A stretch of DNA of 5,343 nt from Candidatus Methanoperedentaceae archaeon (GTDB taxonomy: Archaea; Halobacteriota; Methanosarcinia; Methanosarcinales; Methanoperedenaceae): the NCBI GenBank assembly GCA_013331375.1, contig DUGO01000051.1, positions 1 through 5,343 of the forward strand, given 5' to 3'. Positions 1 to 4,598 of the stretch are shown here, one piece after another. Position 1 is the first letter of the stretch. Each line of letters starts with the position of its first letter. The notes beneath the pieces are model-generated. The model searched no databases. It was not told the origin of the DNA and saw only the letters and a list, made by a program, of their open reading frames with translations. The translations under genes and the position numbers were made by a program.

Positions 1-1
1 A

Positions 2-196
2 ATTTTTGACCGCCATTGACAGAGGTCGCCTCTGGCAGGGCTCATAGACATTACTTTGCTGTGGTTCTCGATACTGCTGACGATTCGGGTATTCTTAAAA
101 ATATCAAGGACTGCAGGGCTCCTGCTCATACCGTACCTTATCTGGGTAAGCTTCGCCGCGGTACTTAATTTTGCTATCTGGAGGCTCAATCCCTGA
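2..196 (+). pseudogene. tspO: TspO/MBR family protein, C-terminal fragment (frame interrupted near window edge)
   Basis: Reading from base 20, this frame encodes 58 residues ending at TGA 194-196, and they look like the last third of a TspO/MBR protein. A first hydrophobic helix ([18 protein letters not shown]) is followed by a basic turn (KISRTAG) and a second helix with the family's C-terminal signature, [17 protein letters not shown] followed by the terminal IWRLNP. TspO proteins are five-helix membrane proteins of about 155-160 residues that bind tetrapyrroles and cholesterol-like ligands; the fragment corresponds to helices 4 and 5. In the same frame a TGA lies at 17-19, and the FFG-type block usually found just before the RSP segment is absent. 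The gene is therefore either a disrupted remnant, frameshifted, or badly read at a contig edge. Only 16 bases lie upstream, so these cannot be told apart. It ends 81 bases before cofE, on the same strand. Confidence 0.72.
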
Positions 197-231
197 AAGC
201 AAAGCAAGCGAAAGAAGTTTCTGACAGCCAA

Positions 232-246
232 GCAAAAAGTTTTTGC
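232..246. repeat. Perfect AT-rich palindrome upstream of cofE
   Basis: GCAAAAA at 232-238 and TTTTTGC at 240-246 are perfect inverted copies around a single central G. With a one-base centre it is a better candidate for a DNA operator than for an RNA hairpin, although a shortened stem could form in RNA. It sits between the tspO stop and the cofE SD, so it could also act as a T-rich termination or regulatory element. A chance origin in an A-rich stretch is possible. Confidence 0.4.
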
Positions 247-266
247 GTAAGGTCGCCAAAGTGAGC

Positions 267-272
267 GGGGTG
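267..272 (+). promoter_or_regulatory. Ribosome binding site deciding the cofE TTG start
   Basis: GGGGTG, close to the archaeal GGAGGTG consensus, ends five bases before the TTG at 278. The cofE frame has a TAA at 248-250 and no ATG or GTG between that stop and 278. The SD and the TTG therefore support each other as the true start. Confidence 0.65.
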
Positions 273-277
273 TTCTT

Positions 278-1045
278 TTGAAAGTACACGCATATACTGT
301 TGACGGGATACCATTGATACGACAGGGAGATGACCTTGCTGGCATCATCTGCGGGAGGACGCATCTCCAGGACGGGGACATCGTCGTCATATCATCGACC
401 GTGGTCTCAAAAGCAGAGGGCAATTTGCGACCTGTGAAAGCAATCTCTGCAGGCGCAGAGGCACAGCGCATAGCTCTCGGTAGCGGCAGGGAGCCCGAGT
501 TCGTCCAGGCTGTGCTCGATGAGAGCGAGGAGGTACTGCTCGAATCGCCGTTCCTGCTTGTAAAGAGGCGCAACGGGTACATCTGCGTGAACGCTGGCAT
601 CGACAGGTCGAACATCGAGGACGGGTATCTCCTGCTCCTGCCGCCCCACCCTGATGCGAGCGCGAGGAGGCTGCAGGATGCCATCAGGGAAAAGACCGGA
701 GTTGATGTGCGCGTCATGATAACGGACACGTCAGGGCGGGCGTTCAGGATAGGGCAGACCGGTGCTGCTATAGGCATCGCAGGCATCCCAGCCACAAAGG
801 ACTGGAGGGGGACAAGGGACCTCTTCGGCAGGGTGCTTGAGGTCAAGAACGAAGCGATAACAGACGAGCTCGCAGGGTTTTCAAACCTCCTCATGGGCGA
901 AGGTGACGGTGGCACGCCCGTGGTGGTGATACGGGGGCTGGAGCTTGGTCCCGCCAATGATAACGGTATCCGGGAACTCTACAGACCCGAAAGCGAGGAC
1001 GTAATACTGAAGGCGCTGCGTGAGACGGCAAAAGTCCGCGGGTGA
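278..1045 (+). CDS. cofE: Coenzyme F420-0:L-glutamate ligase (F420 gamma-glutamyl ligase)
   Basis: CofE performs the last steps of coenzyme F420 synthesis in the cytoplasm, adding L-glutamate to F420-0 and then a second, gamma-linked glutamate at the expense of GTP, with divalent metal. The 255-residue product matches the usual family length of about 250. Recognisable blocks in order are GLPLI-like GIPLIRQGDDL (10-20), DGDIVVISSTVVSKAEG (32-48), the FVQAVLDESEEVLLE segment (75-89), CVNAGIDRSNIEDG (103-116), VMITDTSGRAFRIGQTG (146-162), the KDWRGTRDLFGR motif (174-185) and FSNLLMGEGDGG (201-212). Asp109, Asp150 and Thr151 fall at the positions I recall as metal and nucleotide ligands in the Archaeoglobus enzyme. 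The start is TTG with a GGGGTG SD. The gene lies 81 bases after the tspO fragment and is followed by a T-rich probable terminator, so it may end a transcript. I see no broken or missing motifs. The identification is firm; the start codon slightly less so. Confidence 0.97.
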   Translation: MKVHAYTVDGIPLIRQGDDLAGIICGRTHLQDGDIVVISSTVVSKAEGNLRPVKAISAGAEAQRIALGSGREPEFVQAVLDESEEVLLESPFLLVKRRNGYICVNAGIDRSNIEDGYLLLLPPHPDASARRLQDAIREKTGVDVRVMITDTSGRAFRIGQTGAAIGIAGIPATKDWRGTRDLFGRVLEVKNEAITDELAGFSNLLMGEGDGGTPVVVIRGLELGPANDNGIRELYRPESEDVILKALRETAKVRG

Positions 1046-1053
1046 GCCAGTTA

Positions 1054-1074
1054 TCTGTTTTTAAAGTATTTCTT
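1054..1074 (+). terminator. Oligo-T archaeal-type terminator after cofE
   Basis: Nine bases after the cofE stop there is a run of five T (1058-1062), followed by a further T-rich stretch to 1074. No strong GC stem precedes it. Archaeal RNA polymerase terminates at U-tracts without needing a hairpin, so this is a plausible cofE terminator, judged from base composition only. Confidence 0.45.
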
Positions 1075-1078
1075 CAAG

Positions 1079-1100
1079 TATATACACTGATGTGTACATA
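1079..1100. repeat. Imperfect palindrome between cofE and engB
   Basis: TATATACAC (1079-1087) and GTGTACATA (1092-1100) pair in 8 of 9 positions around a TGAT centre, with one A/C mismatch. The site lies about 40-60 bases upstream of the engB TATA box and downstream of the cofE terminator. That position suits a transcription-factor operator. The left arm itself resembles a TATA box, so a second, weaker promoter is an alternative. Confidence 0.45.
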
Positions 1101-1139
1101 TCGATTTCTACCTACCCGATTTTCCGGGGAACAGCCACA

Positions 1140-1147
1140 TTTATAAG
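1140..1147 (+). promoter_or_regulatory. TATA box for engB (near-leaderless transcript)
   Basis: TTTATAAG is a good archaeal TATA box, centred about 31 bases before the ATG at 1175. With the usual spacing of about 26 bases to the transcription start, the leader would be only about five bases. There is no SD in the bases before the ATG, which agrees with leaderless or near-leaderless translation. Confidence 0.65.
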
Positions 1148-1174
1148 CACACTGCATCATCTGATTGATTCTGT

Positions 1175-1765
1175 ATGCCTGAGATAATATTCACAGGTCG
1201 CTCCAATGTGGGCAAATCCTCGCTGATTCGCGCGCTGTCAGGGAAAAAAGTGCCTGTGGGAAAGCGCCCGGGCGTAACGCTCGCGCCCCTGCGGCTCAGG
1301 TTCGCAGACCTCACGATAACAGACATGCCGGGTTTCGGGTTCATGAGCGGCGTCGATGAGAAAAAGCGGGAGCGCATAAAGGATGTGATAGTGAAATACA
1401 TCGAGGACGGCGCAGCAGAGATTCTCCTTGCAGTGCTTGTGGTTGACGCGCGGTCTTTTTCAGAAGTCGTTGACAGGTGGCGCGCAAGGGATGAAATTCC
1501 GGTTGAGGTCGAGATGTTCGAGTTCCTGCACGAGCTCGACCTGGACGTGGTCGTGGCTGTCAACAAGATGGACAACGTGAGCGACAGGGATGAGGTGCTC
1601 GACGGCATAGCGCAGAGGCTTGGCATGTTCCCGCCATGGAGGCAGTGGACTGACGTTATCGCGCCCGTGAGCGCAAAGAAAGGCGATGTCGGGGCGATAA
1701 GTTCACTTATAAAGGGGCGGCTGCATTCGGCAAAGAGGGACGATTTGCTGAGGTTCATTAGATAG
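1175..1765 (+). CDS. engB: EngB/YihA family GTP-binding protein (ribosome assembly GTPase)
   Basis: This is a compact 196-residue TrmE-Era-EngA-EngB type GTPase consisting of the G domain alone, as expected for EngB. All nucleotide motifs are intact: the G1 P-loop GRSNVGKS (8-15), G2 threonine Thr35 within RPGVT, G3 DMPG (50-53), G4 NKMD (130-133) and G5 SAK (166-168). Bacterial EngB acts in large ribosomal subunit maturation; archaeal members are assumed to have a similar role, but their target is less clear. The start is secure: ATG 1175 is the first possible start after an in-frame TGA at 1166-1168. The family-typical FTGRSNVGKSSL begins only five residues in, so there is no N-terminal extension. 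The gene has its own TATA box and no SD. It is separated by 129 bases from cofE and 337 from serA, so it is probably monocistronic. The C-terminus (LLRFIR) is short and basic. Confidence 0.95.
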   Translation: MPEIIFTGRSNVGKSSLIRALSGKKVPVGKRPGVTLAPLRLRFADLTITDMPGFGFMSGVDEKKRERIKDVIVKYIEDGAAEILLAVLVVDARSFSEVVDRWRARDEIPVEVEMFEFLHELDLDVVVAVNKMDNVSDRDEVLDGIAQRLGMFPPWRQWTDVIAPVSAKKGDVGAISSLIKGRLHSAKRDDLLRFIR

Positions 1766-1766
1766 C

Positions 1767-1780
1767 ACGCTATGCAGCGT
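1767..1780 (+). repeat. Small stem-loop directly after engB
   Basis: ACGCT (1767-1771) and AGCGT (1776-1780) form a five-base-pair stem with an ATGC loop, starting two bases after the engB stop. No T-run follows, so it is not a classical intrinsic terminator. It could protect the 3' end of the mRNA or be a chance structure. Confidence 0.3.
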
Positions 1781-1914
1781 TGTCCATGCACGATGGTAGG
1801 TAAAATGGATGCTTTTCGGGTGCATAAAGAACTACGAAGAGGGCAGTCATAATCCCCGGACTATAATTCCGAAGCCTGCAGAGCGTTTCTTGCATGGTGT
1901 ACGTCCTGCGTCCG

Positions 1915-1923
1915 TATATATTT
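1915..1923 (+). promoter_or_regulatory. TATA-like element, possible serA promoter
   Basis: TATATATTT would place transcription start near 1944. If used for serA it gives a leader of about 158 bases containing the hairpin at 1961-1998. A weaker alternative, GATAAAG around 2055, would give a leader of about 20 bases, just enough to include the SD. Confidence 0.45.
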
Positions 1924-1960
1924 CCAACCCATTTCAGCAATTACCGACCTGAGCCGTGGC

Positions 1961-1998
1961 AGCCCGCGCGCGCCGCCCCCCCGGCGCAGAAGCGGGCT
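1961..1998 (+). other. Strong GC-rich two-part hairpin in the presumed serA leader
   Basis: AGCCCGC (1961-1967) pairs perfectly with GCGGGCT (1992-1998). Inside it GCGCCG (1970-1975) pairs perfectly with CGGCGC (1982-1987) around a six-C loop. An asymmetric internal loop separates the stems (two bases on the left, AGAA on the right). GAGCC at 1951-1955 could instead pair with GGCTC at 1995-1999, giving a competing fold. The 13 GC-rich pairs would be very stable in RNA. Its place between a TATA-like element and the serA SD suggests a regulatory leader or a small RNA; no known riboswitch class is recognised. Confidence 0.5.
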
Positions 1999-2092
1999 CG
2001 ATGTTTCTATGATTCTTCGCACCAATGTATCTGGCAGCCTCATCAGAACGAAAAGATAAAGTTCTCACACTTCAATTAGCCCTGAGAACTAA

Positions 2093-2097
2093 GAGGT
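2093..2097 (+). promoter_or_regulatory. Ribosome binding site deciding the serA start
   Basis: GAGGT ends five bases before ATG 2103. The reading frame stays open 26 codons further upstream to an ATG at 2025, but those extra residues are unlike any dehydrogenase N-terminus and that ATG has no SD. The SD and the MKILVSDPIS start, typical of the family, fix 2103 as the start. Confidence 0.75.
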
Positions 2098-2102
2098 ATT
2101 GC

Positions 2103-3674
2103 ATGAAGATACTCGTGAGCGACCCGATATCTGAGCAGGGAATTGATATCCTCAGGCAGGAGTTCGATGTTGACACAATCACAGGTCTCCCGCAGGCAGA
2201 GCTGATAAAGAAAATCCCGGACTACCAGGCGCTTGTGGTCAGGAGCGAGACCAAGGTAACGCGCGAAGTGATAACAGCAGGCAGGAACCTGAAAATCATA
2301 GGTCGCGCCGGGGTTGGGGTGGATAACATTGACGTAAATGCAGCCACTGAGCGGGGCGTGATAGTGGTCAATGCTCCCGAGGGCAATACGATATCTGCTG
2401 CAGAGCACACCTTTGCAATGATGATGGCAATGTCACGGAACATCCCGCAGGCGACCGCCTCGCTCAAGTCAAAGAAATGGGAGCGCTCAAAGTTCATGGG
2501 CGTTGAGCTGCGGGGCAAGACGCTCGGCATCGTGGGCATAGGCAGGATAGGCGCTGAAGTGGCAAAGCGTGCGGCGGCATTCGAGATGAAGCTCATTGCA
2601 TATGACCCGTTCATCTCAAAGGAGCGCGCGGCAGACCTTGGCGTTGAGCTTACCACCGTGAACGACCTTGTGGCGCGCGCGGATTACATAACCGTGCATA
2701 CCCCGCTCACGAACGAGACAAGGGACATCATCAGCGATGAGGAGTTCGCGAAGATGAAAAAGACAGCGCGAATAATCAACTGCGCGCGCGGGGGTATCAT
2801 CAATGAGGTTGCGCTCCACAGGGCGCTGAAAGAAGGGAAGATCGCGGGTGCTGCGCTTGATGTGTTCGTGAACGAACCTCCGACCGATAGCCCCCTGCTT
2901 GAGCTGAATAATATCGTGGTGACACCGCATCTTGGGGCATCGACTGCGGAAGCGCAGGTAAATGTCGCAGTATCGGTTGCAGAGCAGATAACAAATGCAT
3001 TGAAGGGCCTTCCTGTGAAGAACGCGGTCAATATGCCGTACGTGAAGCCTGAGGTCATGAGGGTAATCCAGCCGTACCTGCATCTTGCTGAAAAGATGGG
3101 GAAGATGTGCGCACAGCTCATCTCAGGGAATTATGAGAAGCTTGAAGTGGCGTACAGCGGGGAACTGTCTGAAAAGGATGTGGGTCCCATTACTATCGCA
3201 GTGCTCAAGGGATTACTCGAGCATGCAGTAGGGCAAACAGTAAATTACGTGAATGCCCCGATAATGGCTAAGGAGCGGAAGATAAAGGTAGTTGAGAGCA
3301 GATCCAAGACGCCTGAGGACTTCCAGAACCTTATCACCCTGACCCTGTCGAGCAACGGTGAAAAAGCCATTATTGCAGGCACGATACATGGCAAAGATGA
3401 GCGCATAGTCAGGCTAAATGATTATCGCGTTGATGTCGTTCCCTCAGGTCACATGATAGTTGCGAAGCATGAAGACCACCCCAATATCATAGGTCCGTGC
3501 TGCATGATACTCGGGAAGAACAACATCAACATCGCAGGCATGCAGGTTGGTCGCATCAGGGCTGGCGGTGACGCCATCATGGTGCTGAACATAGACAGCG
3601 ACGTGAGCGATGACATACTTGAGGAAATAGCGGCTGTTGACGGTCTCATCGATGCGAAGCGCGTAATACTATAA
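2103..3674 (+). CDS. serA: D-3-phosphoglycerate dehydrogenase (type I, with ACT domain)
   Basis: SerA oxidises 3-phosphoglycerate to 3-phosphohydroxypyruvate with NAD, the first committed step of serine synthesis in the cytoplasm. The 523-residue length is that of the long type I enzymes. The substrate-binding domain (about 1-98 and 290-310) flanks a Rossmann domain with GIGRIG at 145-150 and Asp168 closing the second strand, as expected for NAD preference. The catalytic trio is present: Arg229 in NCARGG, Glu258 in NEPP and His276 in TPHLGAS. Residues about 315-445 form the intervening (ASB-type) domain, and about 450-523 an ACT domain that in relatives senses serine. In that ACT domain the usual DxPG turn reads DHPN (458-461) and is followed by IGPCCMILG, a double-cysteine variant. 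The gene stands alone, with a long possible leader containing a strong hairpin upstream and a 324-base gap downstream. Identification is firm; allosteric control by serine is inferred from the domain only. Confidence 0.97.
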   Translation: MKILVSDPISEQGIDILRQEFDVDTITGLPQAELIKKIPDYQALVVRSETKVTREVITAGRNLKIIGRAGVGVDNIDVNAATERGVIVVNAPEGNTISAAEHTFAMMMAMSRNIPQATASLKSKKWERSKFMGVELRGKTLGIVGIGRIGAEVAKRAAAFEMKLIAYDPFISKERAADLGVELTTVNDLVARADYITVHTPLTNETRDIISDEEFAKMKKTARIINCARGGIINEVALHRALKEGKIAGAALDVFVNEPPTDSPLLELNNIVVTPHLGASTAEAQVNVAVSVAEQITNALKGLPVKNAVNMPYVKPEVMRVIQPYLHLAEKMGKMCAQLISGNYEKLEVAYSGELSEKDVGPITIAVLKGLLEHAVGQTVNYVNAPIMAKERKIKVVESRSKTPEDFQNLITLTLSSNGEKAIIAGTIHGKDERIVRLNDYRVDVVPSGHMIVAKHEDHPNIIGPCCMILGKNNINIAGMQVGRIRAGGDAIMVLNIDSDVSDDILEEIAAVDGLIDAKRVIL

Positions 3675-3704
3675 TACTTTCGCGCTGCTCTTGGCAAGCG
3701 GATA

Positions 3705-3719
3705 TGACCCTGCAGGTCA
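3705..3719. repeat. TGACC-N5-GGTCA inverted repeat after serA
   Basis: TGACC (3705-3709) and GGTCA (3715-3719) are inverted copies five bases apart, 30 bases after the serA stop and 21 bases before the ATG of the small gene at 3741. It could be an operator or a short RNA stem in the leader of that gene. The arms are short enough for chance. Confidence 0.3.
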
Positions 3720-3740
3720 ATCCAATGCCGAGGTGATAGA

Positions 3741-3899
3741 ATGGATCTCTTATGGAGCAGCCTCTCAAAGGAAGCAGCGCAGTATGCTAGTCCGCGCAGG
3801 CGCAGCCAGTTCAACCGCATATTCCCCGAAGTCGCGGGAGAAACAGGAGACTGTGGCGAAAGTCTCGTGGAAGAGTGTACCCCGGTCCATCAGGTCTGA
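3741..3899 (+). CDS. Small hypothetical protein (52 aa)
   Basis: I do not recognise this product. The ATG at 3741 is preceded by GAGGTGAT (3730-3737), one of the closest matches to the archaeal SD consensus in the window, with GAGG ending seven bases before the ATG. The 52 codons end at TGA 3897-3899, and G or C fills about 63 % of third positions. The product is hydrophilic, with no membrane segment or signal peptide. It begins MDLLWSSLSKEAAQYASPRR, has a basic patch (PRRRSQFNR, 18-26) followed by an acidic, glycine-containing half, and contains only two cysteines (38 and 46), too few for a typical zinc ribbon. A TATA-like TATAAT just at the serA stop (about 3670) could serve it. A competing 94-codon frame (3691-3975, TTG start, no SD) covers the same bases. 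The SD favours this frame, but it could still be non-coding. Confidence 0.4.
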   Translation: MDLLWSSLSKEAAQYASPRRRSQFNRIFPEVAGETGDCGESLVEECTPVHQV

Positions 3900-3970
3900 T
3901 AGAGTCTGGTGCAGTGAGCATACGATATTCCGGATGGCATTGCTGGCAAAGCACATCAAAAAGATAATTC

Positions 3971-3977
3971 TTTAAAT
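3971..3977 (+). promoter_or_regulatory. TATA box for the kinase-methyltransferase operon (leaderless)
   Basis: TTTAAAT is centred 25 bases before the ATG at 3999, matching the archaeal distance from TATA box to transcription start, so the mRNA probably begins at or within a base or two of the ATG. No SD at useful spacing precedes that ATG. It is probably the promoter of the overlapping genes that follow. Confidence 0.65.
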
Positions 3978-3998
3978 CCATGCGCCAATCTATCAGGC

Positions 3999-4598
3999 AT
4001 GGTGGTCCTGAAGCTCGGGGGCAGTCTTTTTGAGAGTGCGAGAACGCTTGTCTCAAGGCTGTCAGCTTATGCTAAGGAAAAGCAGCGCTGTATCCTCATC
4101 GTGCCCGGGGGCTCCATCTTCGCGGATACGGTGAGACGGGCAGGCGCATCGAATGACGCCTCGCACTGTATGGCAATCCTTGCGATGGAACAGTACGGAT
4201 GGTACCTGCTCGACGGCACAGGCGCAGATGGCACTTATGAGCTGGATATAATAAAGCCCGGCGTACATGTACTGCTCCCGTACAGGCTGCTGCGCGAGAG
4301 AGACGAGCTTGCCCACTCATGGGACGTAACTGCGGATACCATTGCAGCATGGGTGACGAGGGAACTGGGCACGCGACTTATCAAGCTGACCGACGTGGAC
4401 GGGATATACACTGGCGGCGAGCTTGTGCGAGAAATCAATGCAAGTGAGCTTCCCGCTGAGAGCTGTGTCGACAGGGCTCTCCCGGGCTTTTTAAAAGATA
4501 ACTGCATGGACTGTCTTGTAGTCAACGGGAGGTGCTTTGGAAGTGTCATCGGTGCGATCGAAGGTAAAAACCCAGGCACCTGCATCAGGGGAATTTGA
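3999..4598 (+). CDS. mfnE: COG2054 amino-acid-kinase-family protein, probable methanofuran-pathway phosphate kinase (MfnE-like)
   Basis: This 199-residue protein is an archaeal amino-acid-kinase-fold protein of the short COG2054 type. MfnE in this family phosphorylates [5-(aminomethyl)furan-3-yl]methyl phosphate to the diphosphate with ATP, which activates the furan for methanofuran synthesis in the cytoplasm. Visible blocks are the N-terminal phosphate-binding KLGGSLF with Lys5 (5-11), VPGGSIFADTVR (35-46), the family-specific SWDVTADTIAAW (107-118), the nucleotide-binding IKLTDVDGIY (128-137) and the C-terminal CLVVNGRCFGSVIGAIEGKN (172-191), with a final TCIRG. The length rules out aspartokinase, glutamate 5-kinase and isopentenyl phosphate kinase, which are longer. 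The ATG at 3999 is best explained as leaderless, from the TATA box 25 bases upstream. The 3' end overlaps the KsgA-like gene by 62 bases. Family is confident; the exact substrate is inferred from family membership and from the presence of another C1/redox cofactor gene in the window. Confidence 0.85.
   Translation: MVVLKLGGSLFESARTLVSRLSAYAKEKQRCILIVPGGSIFADTVRRAGASNDASHCMAILAMEQYGWYLLDGTGADGTYELDIIKPGVHVLLPYRLLRERDELAHSWDVTADTIAAWVTRELGTRLIKLTDVDGIYTGGELVREINASELPAESCVDRALPGFLKDNCMDCLVVNGRCFGSVIGAIEGKNPGTCIRGI
4527..4534 (+). promoter_or_regulatory. Ribosome binding site for the KsgA-like gene, inside the kinase gene
   Basis: GGGAGGTG is a near-perfect archaeal SD embedded in the coding sequence of the kinase. 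GGAGG ends 4 bases before TTG 4537 and 10 bases before GTG 4543, so either could be the start. An in-frame TAG at 4519-4521 excludes anything earlier. The site indicates independent ribosome loading on a polycistronic mRNA. Confidence 0.7.

Larger units (their letters stand above)
1766..2102 (+). other. Intergenic region between engB and serA (structured leader candidate)
   Basis: This gap of 337 bases has no convincing protein gene on either strand. It holds a small stem-loop at its left end, a TATA-like element at 1915-1923, a strong GC-rich two-part hairpin at 1961-1998 and the serA SD at 2093-2097. The right half reads best as a long 5' leader of serA. The left half, to about 1900, shows nothing I can name. 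No tRNA or box C/D signature was seen. Confidence 0.5.
3675..3998 (+). other. Region between serA and the kinase gene
   Basis: This stretch of 324 bases holds no gene of a known family. It contains the TGACC/GGTCA inverted repeat, the SD-preceded 52-codon candidate at 3741-3899, and the TATA box of the kinase gene at 3971-3977. Bases 3900-3970 show nothing I can interpret. No clear T-run terminator follows serA. Confidence 0.5.

Noticed and set aside
17..19. TGA in the tspO frame as a selenocysteine or pyrrolysine-like recoded codon
   Set aside because: Pyrrolysine uses TAG, not TGA. TspO is not a known selenoprotein, no cysteine is expected at that position, and the neighbouring residues do not fit the family, so disruption or an edge error is simpler.
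1805..1852. 15-codon mini-frame starting ATGGATGC after engB
   Set aside because: Too short to judge, with only a weak GGTAGGT upstream and no other support.
1861..2079. Open frames of about 60 codons on both strands in the engB-serA gap
   Set aside because: Neither has an SD or a well-placed TATA box. Their translations are proline/arginine-rich products of the GC-rich hairpin, and the + strand one resembles no family. They are more likely chance frames over a structured leader.
2025..2102. 26-codon N-terminal extension of serA
   Set aside because: The frame is open but the ATG at 2025 lacks an SD, the extension does not resemble a dehydrogenase N-terminus, and ATG 2103 has a good SD and a family-typical start.
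3691..3975. 94-codon frame starting at TTG after serA
   Set aside because: It has no SD and a serine- and arginine-rich composition without recognisable motifs. It overlaps the 52-codon frame that has an excellent SD. It is not fully excluded.
3765..4056. Minus-strand frames between serA and the kinase gene
   Set aside because: No SD or TATA box in the right place, no family resemblance, and they run into the kinase gene's promoter and 5' codons. Treated as shadows.
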